The notes: generated from the sequence alone by a model not told the origin. A stretch of 64,000 bases of DNA from Pseudobacteriovorax sp. (GCA_013215145.1 JABSRP010000035.1:29006-93005), one strand, 5' to 3'; numbered from the stretch's first letter, positions 8,027 to 18,204 are shown. Made by a program: numbers and translations.

Positions 8027-10818
8027 TTGCGGAAGTCAAAGCCCATGCTACTCGTCATTCTAGGACTATTACTTACTTTTACCCAGGTTCAAGCTGAGCC
8101 CATTTCGAGTCCGTCGATAAATCCCATTATCCTCACATCAGAGACCGATTGGCGATCCGATCGGATAGACGATTATATGGGCACGTTTTCTGACGAAAAA
8201 GCCGTGATCCAGGCCGAAACTTTGCTCAAAAACCATAGCTTGCAAAGCTTTCTTTTTGAAGGAAAGACGAACTTTGGCGTGAATAAAAAATGGCCTCATT
8301 GGGCCGTGTTCGCTATCGATAACCGCAGCGGGGCGCCCATGGTGCGGTACTTGGAGCAAGCCTACAGCGCGACAGATAGTATTTCTTTGTATCGATTGGA
8401 TCATGCACTTGGTATTCTCGATGAGGCTCACCTGGGAGATTTGTTGGCATCCGATGAGAGGCCGATCCCTTATCGCCACCCTGTCTTTCGCTTAGAACTA
8501 ACGGAAGGCCTCAATTACTTCGCGGTTCGTATCGTGACGAGCTCTATCGTCAGGTTTGATTTAAATCTGCATCATCCGCAGGAGTTCGAGAATCATAGAA
8601 GCTCTGATTTGCTTGCTCTTGGATTGCTCCTTGGCGGCATTGGCTTTATTGTCGTGTATAATCTGTTCCTTGCCATCTCTACAAAAAGCCGGTCTTATGC
8701 CTTGTATGTTGCCTATGCCTTTTCATACATGGTTTATTTATTGGGATTTCTGGGGTTGGTCCCCTATGTAATGTTTTCTGACCAAGCCAATAGCCCTTTA
8801 AGTAGCTGGGATCTATATCTCGTGATCGATTTGAATACGATTTGCTGTGTTTTGTTCACCAATGCGTTTCTGGATTTGAGGAAGCACTCAAAATTTTTCT
8901 ACTGGTTGCTCAGCGCCATGGCTACGATTGCGGCTCTCAACTTTACGGCGAATCTTTTGTTTCTTCATGGTTCCGTCCCTGCCCTAAAATCGCTGTCAAT
9001 AGGCAGTATTGTCCTAATGGGATACTTTTTGATCGGAGCCGGTACACGGATGATCTTCAAGGGTTATAAGCCTGCCTATTACTTTACCTTTGCGTGGGCC
9101 TGCCTTGTTGTTGGCAATACAATCGGAATGGCAGCCAATGTCTGAGCTCTGGACCCCGGATTTTTGAGCCGCTGGGGGCAGCTCATCGGAGTCAACTTAG
9201 AAATGCTATTCCTATCGTTTGCCCTGGGAGCAAGGATCAACCAGATTAAACTCGACAAACTCAAAGCTGAGAGTAAGTTGTTTGAAGAGGCCGAAGCAAA
9301 GAAGAAACTACAGGCTAAGTTGATCGAGAGCCAAAAAGAAAATATTGAAACCCTAGATGCCAAAGTCAAAAAAAAAACTAAGGCAATCCGAAATATTCTG
9401 ACCCATATCCCTCAAGGCATCTTTACCTTAGATGAAAACCTGAAAGTTGGTGATGAATACTCAGATCATCTGAGAGATATCCTTCATAAAAAGGATATTG
9501 CTGGTATGACTCTTTCGGAGATGATGGATCATTACTTTCATCATAACCTTGATCAGGCCTCTCGCACGCTAACGGCGATAGAGTTCGCCATGAATCAAAA
9601 TAGAGAGCTGAATTGGGATGCTAATGCAGAGAATTTGATCAGAGAATTTTCGCTTCATGAGGAGGGGGGAGAAAAGGCTATCGAAGTGGATTGGTGGCCT
9701 ATTGAGAATGAAGAGGAAGACATCGTTGAGGTTCTTGTGACCCTGCGTGATGTCACAGATTTGAAAAAACTTAAAGCCAAAGCTGAAAGTGATCAAATTG
9801 AGAAAGATATGCTACTTGAAATGCTTGCCAATGACTTAAGCAAAACACAGAAATTTTTAGATCGGACGACTAAACAATGGCAAAGAACTGGTGAAATATT
9901 ATCGGAGTTTGATAGCGACCCTAGTCGCGTTTATGAGGCTGTATTCAGGGTCTATCATACGATAAAAGGTAACGCCCGATCACTTTCCTTTAACCGATTG
10001 GCTGAAGCTGTCCATGAAGCCGAAGAAGTTTTGAAAGAGCTTTCTCGAAGCTATAGTGCTGATGGCCTGGCAGATTTACAAGGCAAAGATGAGGCCATTC
10101 GTTCCCTGATTCAATCCTATGCGAGTCTTTTTGATCAAAAATTTCAGAAGCTGATGCCTAGTGCTAGCGACCTTACAGGCCGTCTTTTTGAAGAATTTTT
10201 CGAGAAGAACCTAACGTCTGTCCTTAGAAAGATCGCCGAAGAGGTAGGGAACCAGAACCTGCTGTGGAAATCTACAATCCCGATAGATTTCTTATTTTAC
10301 ACGATGAGATTGAAGGGGTCGTAACCGATGTACTTACCCATCTTATGCGAAATTCCATGGATCATGGTATTGAGACCACCTCCCAGCGAAAACGTTTAGG
10401 GAAAAAAGTCTGGGGTACTATCAGCATTAATATCTCTATAGATTCTGAGAAAAATGTGAGTATTGAATTCTATGATGATGGTATAGGTCTGAACCTGAGT
10501 AGGATCTTTGCAAAAGGCTTGGACAAGGAACTAGTCGACATGGCAATGACAAAGACCGAACTCCTGGAGCTAATCTTTAGACCTGGCTTTTCTACCGCTG
10601 AAAAGACCACCATGATCTCGGGTCGAGGGGTTGGGATGGATGCCGTCAGACACTATGTCATGGGGCTGGGTGCGAGTTTCGAGATGATCCCTCAAATAGA
10701 GGTTGACGAAACTATGCTGGAAAAGGTGAAAGCGCTGAAAGACGATGTCTATTTACCAGTTGTATTCCGATCTAGTGCTTCATTAAAAGACTTCAGTCAG
10801 ATCAAAAACTCTGCCTAA
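8027..10818 (+). pseudogene. 7TM-DISM receptor kinase with Hpt and CheA-type ATPase domains, interrupted by a TGA and a frameshift
   Basis: Three open segments together encode one receptor kinase. Segment 1 (8027-9145) has a signal peptide, a periplasmic DISMED2-like sensor (about residues 30-165) and most of a seven-helix DISM domain. It ends at an in-frame TGA (9143-9145). The same frame continues directly into the last helix (RWGQLIGVNLEMLFLSFALG), a coiled coil, a PAS-like region and an Hpt helix bundle with YHTIKGNARSL (His codon at 9956). Near 10258-10266 the frame shifts by one base into a HATPase domain with MRNSMDHG (N box), FYDDGIGL and SGRGVGMDAV. No CheW-like domain follows. Two separate lesions suggest a dead gene, or two sequencing errors. 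The start is TTG 8027 or ATG 8045; GGAAG favours the latter. Confidence 0.75.
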
Positions 10819-10830
10819 AAAATCTGATTC

Positions 10831-11028
10831 CTAAGAAACCTGATCTATCTGAGCTGTTGTATCTTTGGGGAGCATGATCCAATGATCGTTTGGGATAATG
10901 ATTTCAAATATAAGTTGGCAGCGTGAGTCATCACATGATGCCCCAAGTCGATTCAAAACCGTGATCAATACGCTTGCGATCGCAGACAATGCATCCTTAG
11001 AAAGGCCGTGACGCAAGGTAAGTATCAC
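10831..11028 (-). CDS. Possible small hypothetical protein
   Basis: A 65-codon minus-strand frame starting with GTG, convergent to the broken kinase and ending 13 bases from its stop. It reads as a plausible globular protein (DALSAIASVLITVLNRLGAS then a beta-rich tail with two Cys), but there is no convincing Shine-Dalgarno and no family match. It may be a remnant or a chance frame. Confidence 0.25.
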   Translation of the reverse strand: MILTLRHGLSKDALSAIASVLITVLNRLGASCDDSRCQLIFEIIIPNDHWIMLPKDTTAQIDQVS

Positions 11029-11064
11029 GGCCGGCTATGACGGTAACTTGTCGTTCCACTTAAT

Positions 11065-11778
11065 TTATTTGGATTTTGTGATGGTCAGGTCTCCACTTCC
11101 CGCTTTCATGGATATCTCGAATGGAGCATCGGGATCGTTTGCAAAGGCACTTCTTAGGTCTCCACTGCCGGCGCGAAATGACGTTTTGATTTTGCTAGCT
11201 CCGGGCAGGCTGATATCTGCATCACCGCTTCCGGATTTTGTACTCAGCTGCCCAGATTTTGGTGCTGTCCTATAGCTTAAACTGATATCGCCACTACCAG
11301 TTGAGACACGGCCTCCTTGGGTTAATCCCATTGCGGTGATTTCGCCGCTTCCGGTTTTGACATCAAACCCTTTAATCACAGACTTTATCGAAGCGTTTCC
11401 GCTTCCCAAACGTATTTCAAGGTCTCCTTCCGTATCGCCAATCATGACATCGCCGGAACCATTTTTCACAGTCACGTCGAGGGTTTTTGCTGTGTTGAGT
11501 GTGATGTCAAAGGAGCAGCGATTAGAGTTAGATGATGACGGTTTGACGTTTAGAGTATTGCCGGAGAGATCAATGTCCATCTTACAGTCTTTCTCTTTAG
11601 AACGATTGACCCAGGTGACCTTGGCCTCTTTTGTGGCATCACCTGTGATGTTGATATCTCCCGAGCCGTTACTAATATTAAGACTGCGGACTTTGTCAGC
11701 GGGAAAGGATTGGCTATTGGCAGATGCCAAGCTAGACATGCTAAAAACTGACACAATGGCTACGACGAAAGGTTTCAT
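11065..11778 (-). CDS. Secreted DUF4097-type beta-repeat protein
   Basis: A 237-residue protein with a signal peptide (MKPFVVAIVSVFSMSSLASA). The rest is a ladder of short beta strands with repeated GSGD/GSGN turns (at least eight copies), typical of the DUF4097 putative-adhesin (LiaG-like) beta-solenoid. The solenoid probably acts in the periplasm or at the cell surface. One Cys pair (about residues 65 and 88) may form a disulphide. ATG is preceded by AGGGGAT. There is no linked partner gene, and the biochemical role is unknown for the family. Confidence 0.8.
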   Translation of the reverse strand: MKPFVVAIVSVFSMSSLASANSQSFPADKVRSLNISNGSGDINITGDATKEAKVTWVNRSKEKDCKMDIDLSGNTLNVKPSSSNSNRCSFDITLNTAKTLDVTVKNGSGDVMIGDTEGDLEIRLGSGNASIKSVIKGFDVKTGSGEITAMGLTQGGRVSTGSGDISLSYRTAPKSGQLSTKSGSGDADISLPGASKIKTSFRAGSGDLRSAFANDPDAPFEISMKAGSGDLTITKSK

Positions 11779-11947
11779 AATATCCCCTAGATGGTTGTTA
11801 CGGGGAGAACGCTAGCGGATTTTTTAGGGGTCTACAAGTCTTTAAAGACTAATAATGAATATTAACTGATTTTAACGGTTAGGATGTACGGTGCCTGATT
11901 GCGATTTAGCAAAAAGGCATGTGATTTTCACTAGTTTCGACCAAGGG

Positions 11948-13141
11948 CTAGAATCCACCCACAGAGAAAGCTGTCGGCTGATCGCAGGCGACCCCACCCA
12001 CAGGGACCTTTCCGTTACCAACGCGGCTATCATAGGTGATCTGGCAGCCTTGACCCCCCAAAAATATCGGATAGAAACCAAAGACTCCTTTGAGTACTTG
12101 GGCTTTGACACGGGTGAGGTTACCTTGTTTGCGTACGGTGAAGTTATAGGCTTGCACATCGCGAACGCCTAGCAATCGCTTCAGATCGTTAACGTAGCGT
12201 TTCAGGAGTTGCTTGCGAGCTGGACGACCACCAGGAGAAACCTGCTTCCCTTGGGTGATGATATCGAATTCATCCAGAGGCATGGCGTTTTCGATGTAAA
12301 TTCTCATATGAGCGGCACTGCCGTTGCGCACCCAGCTATAGTTCTTGGTGGTATTGGCCGGGATCTCAAAGCTCACACTATTGCCCGAGCTGTTTTTCAC
12401 GTAGCGCCAGCCGTTGATACTTTTGTCGTAAATCTGAAAGCCGACGGTTGGACCAATGTAACGAGGCGGCAATCCGATGCTCCCACCAGGATTTGGGTTT
12501 GACGAAGGCCTTCTATAGTTATGGTTGTTGTCGGCATTCTGAACACTTCTTGCACAGATTTTGCCGCGCCATTGGGTAGCCTGCGTGATGGTAGCGGCGT
12601 AGCGATAGCGTAGAGATTTCCAGTGACCGGAGTTATCGATGGTGGAGGGGAAAAACTCTTTCGGACGATTCTGCGGGGTAATGTTTAAGCGCCGAAACTT
12701 CCGGCCATCGTCGATAGCTCCGCCTGCAATTTGCTCTTGAAAACTTGTATCGTTGCAAGCACCTTTTTTATTGATCGTAGTACCGCCGTTGAGTTTTATG
12801 ATGGGTTTTCGGGCCCACCCTCTGGGTCTTGGTGAATAGAGGCGGCCGCCCTTAAAAATATTGGGAATTGTGTCACCTGGCTGAGAGATAGCCCAGAATA
12901 CCTGTACCGGTGTAGGAGTAATGCCCGAAAACTGATCGTAGATATAATCGAGGGAATCTCCCGTGGGGGATGACTCAAATATCAATATGTCGTTTGGCTG
13001 AACGCCGTCCTTCACAAAATCAAAACTGATCTCCCCATTGAGCGATGCCTGATGATCGCCAGCGGCATGCGCCTTCAGGCCCGCTTGCAGCAGTAACAAG
13101 CAACAAACAAATCGCGAAAGTAAGGTCTTTTTGAATATCAT
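11948..13141 (-). CDS. Secreted hypothetical protein
   Basis: A 397-residue protein with a clear Sec signal peptide (hydrophobic stretch 8-26, cleavage near AHA-AGD). The mature part is rich in Asn, Gly and Arg and has paired cysteines (about residues 128 and 195, and 370 and 387), as in exported beta-rich proteins. I recognise no domain. ATG follows a GAGG box. Intergenic gaps on both sides and unrelated neighbours suggest a single-gene unit. Confidence 0.7.
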   Translation of the reverse strand: MIFKKTLLSRFVCCLLLLQAGLKAHAAGDHQASLNGEISFDFVKDGVQPNDILIFESSPTGDSLDYIYDQFSGITPTPVQVFWAISQPGDTIPNIFKGGRLYSPRPRGWARKPIIKLNGGTTINKKGACNDTSFQEQIAGGAIDDGRKFRRLNITPQNRPKEFFPSTIDNSGHWKSLRYRYAATITQATQWRGKICARSVQNADNNHNYRRPSSNPNPGGSIGLPPRYIGPTVGFQIYDKSINGWRYVKNSSGNSVSFEIPANTTKNYSWVRNGSAAHMRIYIENAMPLDEFDIITQGKQVSPGGRPARKQLLKRYVNDLKRLLGVRDVQAYNFTVRKQGNLTRVKAQVLKGVFGFYPIFLGGQGCQITYDSRVGNGKVPVGGVACDQPTAFSVGGF

Positions 13142-13363
13142 CTTTAGCCTCGTTAATTTGAACTACATCATTCCGTCAGTCATGATAGTAGGTCGAATCT
13201 ATCATCTTAGTCAGGTGAAATCACCTCTTGGCTGAGAAATTTGGTTACCATTTGTGACTGGTGTCTATATATCTGGAATTAATAAGAAATGCTGATTTGT
13301 TTGCATGCTGCAGACAACACGTCCAAGGACTTAGCCTTGCCTAGACCTCGTTATGGGATGATT

Positions 13364-13567
13364 TTACTCGCAATCTTGTGAGACACCCTCGGTTATGCCA
13401 TGAGAGGCGAGTATCCTTTGGCTGTATTCTAGTTTTTCCTGGGCGCTGGTGAGAGTTTTTGACGACGCCTCCAGTGTTGAGCTCGATACTCGGATGATAG
13501 ATCGGCAAACCGCAAGGATCTCCTCAGGGCTTTGTAGGTGGAAAGATACTGGGTTGCGGCCTTTCAA
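13364..13567 (-). CDS. Possible small coiled-coil protein
   Basis: A 67-codon frame from TTG 13567 with AAGG about 10 nt upstream. Residues 15-55 form one amphipathic helix (IIRVSSSTLEASSKTLTSA...). It sits alone in an otherwise empty region. The sequence looks protein-like but no family is recognised. Confidence 0.35.
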   Translation of the reverse strand: MKGRNPVSFHLQSPEEILAVCRSIIRVSSSTLEASSKTLTSAQEKLEYSQRILASHGITEGVSQDCE

Positions 13568-13860
13568 AATAACGTACCTTGTGATCTTCAGTCATACCAA
13601 TTGCTAAATTTTTTTGACAAAAGGCTATTCGGCAAAACCTTAGGGAAAGTTTAGCTAATTCGTACTGGTTATTTTGGGGTATTAAAATTTGCTACTGACC
13701 AGTGTCAGGATTTAGGCTTCTCGTAAATTCGGTAGAGGGTGTCATTATACCGTTTTGGGGGGCGACCGGATTCGATGATTCTTTCGTTGGGCCACTTCAG
13801 AATGCCTTAACAATGCCGATTCGAAAACACGCTAATCTTTCAGCCGATGGAGCCAAAAAG

Positions 13861-15459
13861 ATGAATACGATAAGGGCTTGCTTATTGGGTTTGTTGATCC
13901 TCTCCTGTACCACTCCCCAGGATTCTTGGAAGAAAAGTCACCAATTCACTGTTTTCGGTGGAGGGTACTCTAAACTGCAGGTAGCTCAAACACTCAATAA
14001 GAATCTCAGGCCGTTCCAGGACTGCTATCGCGATTCGGTACTTCGTGCGGGGTTTATCATACCAAACCTTATTGTGGTGGGTTTTTTAATCGATGCAAAT
14101 CAAGTCATTCAAGAGGTCAAAGTGCTAAAGGCAGAAAAAGCCGATGAGTCCGCCTTGACCTGCTATAATAATGTGATTCAAAATCTCCAGTTTCCGAAGC
14201 CGTCGGTTAACAGAGATACGCGGGTTGTGGCGCCGATGCATGTTTTCGACAGCTATCGATCCGTGAGCTTGGGAGTGGATGGAGAGCTCTATGTTCAAAA
14301 CGGAGGATCACCCAAATTAGCTCGTCAAAAAAGTCTGGCGAAGTGCCGAGAAAAAACTTTCCGGTTCGAAGCTGGAAACTCCTGCCGAAACTTGCTCGAT
14401 CTCGAACCATTGGAGTGTGCGGTCATTTCAAAAGCGGCCTCTGACTATTTGATATCACGGGATCAAAGCCTTTTTGCAGCCATGGCGAAAGCTCGGAAAA
14501 AGTGTCAAAGCGGAGTTTGTGAGCATGAGTCTGTTTTTTGTAATCGAAGTTTAGGAAGCCCAAGAAAAAATCTAGAATCCTTCATCGATAACGGTATACG
14601 GAGTCGACAATCTGAATTTGCCAGGTGCATAGAATCCGTGTGGTCAGGAAAATCCTCCAGGAATCCTCTAGTATTCTTAAACTTTGATATTAAAAGTAAA
14701 ACAAGTCGAATAAATAATATCGAAATTCAATCGGATACTTCACTTAGCCCTAGCGAAACGGACTGTCTAAAATCAGTAGCGAAAACAGTTGGCTTTGCCG
14801 GTGTCTATTCCCTGGAGTCTGCGAGTTTTAGTTATCCCTTACTAATTTCCCCATCGTTTGTTTCAGTGGCATTTAATACTCAGTCGAAAATCGTTTACGA
14901 GGTCTCTGGAATGATCAGTAAGCCAACCGCGAAAAAGGCTGCTATGAAACGATGCTCGGGTGGAAATCAAGATATTACATGCGATTCCTTGGCAACTCTG
15001 GAAAAAGATGAGTGCCTTTTGGTAGCAAGAGGCAAGGATTTGGGGGTCTTGTCGGAAAAAGGAAACCGTAGGACTAAGATTGATTCGCTGATGGATCGAT
15101 GTTTGGCAAAAGATAAAAGCTGTAAATTTCTTATGAAGACTTGTGCCAATCAATATCATGGTCTGGCCATGCGCGTTGTCCAGAATGTGATTCGACAAAA
15201 TCTAATTAAGTTGAGGCATTGTTATGAGACGTTATTAAAAAAGAATCCCAAAGCCCGTGGCCGGTTGTTAACAAATTTCCGAATTGGTGCTACTGGAACT
15301 GTTGAAAATGTCAACTTTCGAGCAATTTCTGATGGTGCTAAGCCATTCACCAAATTTCAAGGTTGTGTAAAGGATACAGTCGCTGCCATGGAGTTTCCTC
15401 CCCCCATCGGAGGCAGATTTGTTGATATCAATTATCCCTTCGTTTTTAATCCACTGTAA
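13861..15459 (+). CDS. Lipoprotein with three AgmX/PglI-like C-terminal domains
   Basis: The frame is open from 13702, but ATG 13861 is chosen because GGAG lies 8 nt upstream and a lipoprotein signal starts there (LLGLLILSC, lipid Cys16). The 532-residue product holds three diverged copies of the AgmX/PglI C-terminal fold, at about 40-120, 240-340 and 435-530. Each has the pattern 'R/F-x-x-CY ... G-x-V ... C ... FP' (for example FQDCYRDSVLRAG, LRHCYETLLKK, VAAMEFPPP). The domain is common in myxobacterial gliding and TonB-like envelope proteins, where it probably mediates periplasmic protein contacts. Cys-rich spacers separate the copies. Three copies in one lipoprotein is unusual. Confidence 0.7.
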   Translation: MNTIRACLLGLLILSCTTPQDSWKKSHQFTVFGGGYSKLQVAQTLNKNLRPFQDCYRDSVLRAGFIIPNLIVVGFLIDANQVIQEVKVLKAEKADESALTCYNNVIQNLQFPKPSVNRDTRVVAPMHVFDSYRSVSLGVDGELYVQNGGSPKLARQKSLAKCREKTFRFEAGNSCRNLLDLEPLECAVISKAASDYLISRDQSLFAAMAKARKKCQSGVCEHESVFCNRSLGSPRKNLESFIDNGIRSRQSEFARCIESVWSGKSSRNPLVFLNFDIKSKTSRINNIEIQSDTSLSPSETDCLKSVAKTVGFAGVYSLESASFSYPLLISPSFVSVAFNTQSKIVYEVSGMISKPTAKKAAMKRCSGGNQDITCDSLATLEKDECLLVARGKDLGVLSEKGNRRTKIDSLMDRCLAKDKSCKFLMKTCANQYHGLAMRVVQNVIRQNLIKLRHCYETLLKKNPKARGRLLTNFRIGATGTVENVNFRAISDGAKPFTKFQGCVKDTVAAMEFPPPIGGRFVDINYPFVFNPL

Positions 15460-15699
15460 ATAATGATCTAAATCTTCTTTGTGATTGGTCAGGTATGATG
15501 AATTGTTACCTGACTGTTCAATATTGCCGTTGGATGTCCTAATAAACGACATAAATATTGATACGTTGCATTATAATGAATTCCAATCGCACCCTGGATA
15601 GGCTCAGTTTTTATTCTTTTTATCGCAACCAAAGTCCTGATCTGTCGTCTAGTCTATAGGTAATCTACCTAACCGTGATTTTATACCTGGAGTAGACCT

Positions 15700-16425
15700 G
15701 TGCAAATGCGTGATGGAATATCATTCGGTTCGTATCATTTCCTTTGGCTGATACTAAGTTTGCCATTCAATGTTCTGATTGATTTAATATATTTTTTGCT
15801 CAAACGATTCTATCGTTGTGAGTCGCCTAAAGACTACAGCATCCCAAGAAATGCGATTGTTTACTCTTACCACCGTGATCTTATCAACACCTTAGCTAGC
15901 GCTGAGACGTTTCGTGCTGAGATGCAGCCCGGGCCGGGTAAAGGCGCATATCTTGGCTATCATGGCTTTTTCTCTTATGTCGGTAGTCTCACCTTTTGGC
16001 GCCAAAGCATGCAGTGCTTTCGTTACGATCGAAGAAAACCCAAAAAACCGTTTGCCCAAATTATTGAGTGGTTGACGCATCGAGATGGTTGGTTGTTTTT
16101 GCGAACCGATGGTGGAGGAGCCTACGGAAAAGTCAACGGATCTCTCATTAAAATGAGTCTGCTTACAGGAAGACCATTAGTGGCATCTAGGCAAATCTCT
16201 GATCGCAACATCACCATCAATTCCCACCAAATACCCTTACCGGGGGCAAAAATCTCCTGTTATTGGAGCCGACCGATCAGTGCTGACGAGCTAAAAGAAT
16301 CAAAGGACCCTTTAGCCTTGCTTCAAAAAACCATCGATGAGCTGGCTGGTAATGCTGGCAAAGTCCAGTATGTAAAAAGTGAAATCACATCAGGAATGAG
16401 CCTTCAACGCAGCCAAACCCGATGA
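15700..16425 (+). CDS. LPLAT/DUF374-like acyltransferase
   Basis: A 241-residue protein with an N-terminal membrane helix (FLWLILSLPFNVLIDLIYFLL). It has a lysophospholipid-acyltransferase-like core. YSYHRDL (about 55-61) supplies the H-x-D type motif, and WLFLRTDGGGAYGKV then RPLVASRQISD resemble the DUF374 block LTPDGPRG...GAPIVPV. Members transfer acyl groups to lipid A or lysophospholipids at the inner membrane. GTG 15700 is preferred over ATG 15706 because GGAG is 7 nt before it. The last 22 bases overlap the convergent fibrinogen-domain gene. Confidence 0.65.
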   Translation: MQMRDGISFGSYHFLWLILSLPFNVLIDLIYFLLKRFYRCESPKDYSIPRNAIVYSYHRDLINTLASAETFRAEMQPGPGKGAYLGYHGFFSYVGSLTFWRQSMQCFRYDRRKPKKPFAQIIEWLTHRDGWLFLRTDGGGAYGKVNGSLIKMSLLTGRPLVASRQISDRNITINSHQIPLPGAKISCYWSRPISADELKESKDPLALLQKTIDELAGNAGKVQYVKSEITSGMSLQRSQTR

Positions 16426-17177
16426 ATCGTCGCCTGACTATAATCACCAGCATCATCATCACAAGCCCAACGATCGCCACGTTTGCCTATAGTCCAGCTA
16501 AAATCGTTAGAGGCGAAAGGCTCTCGCAGTAGGGCATCGTCTTGCCGGTCATCTTCAAATTCATTGGCAGCCGCCGGAAGGTTGGCACTGTGATCTTCCA
16601 ATAGCCGATGTTCTGTTTCGATACCAGCGCAGCTGCCTAGACCTCGCTGGGTATATTGGAGGCAGCTTTCACCTGTCGTTATAAAATGCAAAGTGCGGTC
16701 GTGGGCAGAGCTTTGGCAGAAAAATCGCATCTCCGTCGCGGGAATGGCCGCCGCTAAGCGAAACTCGGCATGTCCCCAGTAGGCACTTTCCGATTCATCA
16801 GCTCCTAGCGTTTGCTCGCTCATTAGGGGAAGTCTCTCGTCAGAGTCATCATCGTTAGGATTGGTGAACTCCTTGTGGACGTAATTTAGGATCAGAGTCC
16901 ATCCTCCACCATCTGTAACCATATCACAATAGGCTTCCATGGATAATCTTTGTTGGTTGCTGTAAGTGATGAGCAATGAATAGACGCCACTAGCGGCCTC
17001 CGGGTTTGACTCTAAGATATTGCGGCAGCTAGGAAACTCTCCCAAATCAACGGTGCCTTCGTTTGCCACCTCAATAGCAACAAGGTCGCTGCTAGTTGAC
17101 TTACTTTGGCTTCCGCGAAACAGTTTCACCTCGCAGCTCATGTGCAAAAAAATTCCAGCAACAAGTAGATAGCGCAT
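16404..17177 (-). CDS. Fibrinogen/intelectin-like domain lipoprotein
   Basis: A 257-residue protein with a short lipoprotein signal (AGIFLHMSC, Cys15). Residues about 50-110 carry the N-terminal fibrinogen-related signature: SCRNILES, SGVYSLLI, then AYCDMVTDGGGWTLI. Later parts contain acidic clusters and Cys pairs (FFCQSS, GESCLQY, GLGSC, RWACDDDAGD) like the calcium/sugar-binding half of FReD and intelectin lectins. In animals these bind acetylated glycans. In bacteria they are sporadic envelope proteins, so a sugar-binding surface lipoprotein is a reasonable guess. The 3' end overlaps the acyltransferase gene. Confidence 0.72.
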   Translation of the reverse strand: MRYLLVAGIFLHMSCEVKLFRGSQSKSTSSDLVAIEVANEGTVDLGEFPSCRNILESNPEAASGVYSLLITYSNQQRLSMEAYCDMVTDGGGWTLILNYVHKEFTNPNDDDSDERLPLMSEQTLGADESESAYWGHAEFRLAAAIPATEMRFFCQSSAHDRTLHFITTGESCLQYTQRGLGSCAGIETEHRLLEDHSANLPAAANEFEDDRQDDALLREPFASNDFSWTIGKRGDRWACDDDAGDYSQATIHRVWLR

Positions 17178-17267
17178 GGGTAGTCCAACTTGGTTTTCTG
17201 ATCTGTTAGTATCGGATTTTCCACTCTGGTCCTGTAGCAGAAAGCATAAGTTTAAGATTTTCTGTGG

Positions 17268-17293
17268 AAAATCCTAGATGATTACCTAGGATT
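17268..17293 (-). terminator. Hairpin after the phosphatase gene
   Basis: AATCCTAG (17270-17277) pairs perfectly with CTAGGATT (17286-17293). On the minus strand it follows the stop at 17335 by about 40 bases and leads into TTCC. The weak T tract makes termination plausible but not certain. Confidence 0.45.
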
Positions 17294-17334
17294 CAGCCTA
17301 ATTTTGTCACCAAGATCTAACAGAGTTCGCGTAT

Positions 17335-18204
17335 CTACCAGGGAAGAAAGGGTTCCAACGTGGGATGGCTCAGCATGACAATACCCTGATCATTCATGAA
17401 GTTGCTATGAGGCTGGTTTAGGTGAAGCGGGTCGCCAAAAATATTTGTTACGATGGCACCAGCCTCTCGCAGGATACAACTACTAGCGGCAAAATCCCAA
17501 ATGCTGCCGCCACCAAATTTGGGCTTCATAGGTTTTAGATAGAAGGCTGGAGCTAATTCTATAACCCTCATAGCATTCATGGCTGCCCCACCTGGTTGAA
17601 TGTAGCGGTCCCTCGATACGTCAATGCCCATTAATAATTGAATTTGGTCTATTAACTTAAGGTAGTTGGGGTTTTGAGCATCGCTTCGATCCATGATAAA
17701 CCGTGGCGATGGATGGTTCGGAATGGGTTTTGGTATCAAGGTTTCTTGGTTTTTTTGGGCACCGTGATCTTTCATAGCTTTATATAGGATCCCGCCCTCG
17801 GGGTCATAGACGGTGCCGAGTACCGCCTCTCCTTGTTTATTAACCAGGCCGATGGATACGGAGTAGCCATCACGCCCTTCGGTAAACGGAAGGGTGCCAT
17901 CCAATGGGTCGATGGCCCAGAAGTACTCGCTGTTCAGACGATCTTTCGTATCTGCCTGGCTTTCTTCAGAAAGGATAGCGATACCGAAGGCTTTAGCTGT
18001 GTCCTCTAAATGGGAGAGAATTTTAGCCTCACAAGCTAAGTCGATATCGGTGACTATGGATGAGGCCAGAGACTTATCTGCATGCTTAAACTGCTCGTTG
18101 AGATGCACCTTGCGGTCCCTTTGGGCCTTCGCCCAATCTCCCGCTTCCCGAGCGGCCGATTCCGCCTCATGCAAACAGTGTTTCAACTGGTCTAGTGTCA
18201 GCAA
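17335..18204 (-). CDS. Inositol monophosphatase family / 3'(2'),5'-bisphosphate nucleotidase-like phosphatase
   Basis: A 289-residue member of the lithium-sensitive Mg2+-dependent phosphatase family. Metal-site motifs are LSEES (about 78-82), the hallmark AIDPLDGTLPF (about 95-105) and GGGSIWDFAASSCIL (about 228-242). The overall order and the SKxD-like SIVTDID at 49-55 favour CysQ/BPNT-type enzymes, which hydrolyse PAP, over true inositol monophosphatase, but substrate cannot be fixed. The start is TTG at 18204 with GGGG 7 nt upstream. It overlaps the stop of the upstream kinase-like gene by 7 bases, so the two are translationally coupled. Confidence 0.82.
   Translation of the reverse strand: MLTLDQLKHCLHEAESAAREAGDWAKAQRDRKVHLNEQFKHADKSLASSIVTDIDLACEAKILSHLEDTAKAFGIAILSEESQADTKDRLNSEYFWAIDPLDGTLPFTEGRDGYSVSIGLVNKQGEAVLGTVYDPEGGILYKAMKDHGAQKNQETLIPKPIPNHPSPRFIMDRSDAQNPNYLKLIDQIQLLMGIDVSRDRYIQPGGAAMNAMRVIELAPAFYLKPMKPKFGGGSIWDFAASSCILREAGAIVTNIFGDPLHLNQPHSNFMNDQGIVMLSHPTLEPFLPW

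Noticed and set aside
9143..9145. In-frame TGA as a selenocysteine codon
   Set aside because: Relatives have no Cys at this membrane position, I see no clear SECIS-like stem just downstream, and a second lesion follows in the same gene.
11891..12502. Two plus-strand frames of 93 and 97 codons
   Set aside because: Both are opposite the secreted 397-residue protein gene, which has a signal peptide and start signal; shadows.
15488..15514. GTCAGGTA/TACCTGAC hairpin after the AgmX-domain gene as terminator
   Set aside because: The stem is perfect but is followed by TGTTCAATATT without a T run; it may be chance or a binding site.
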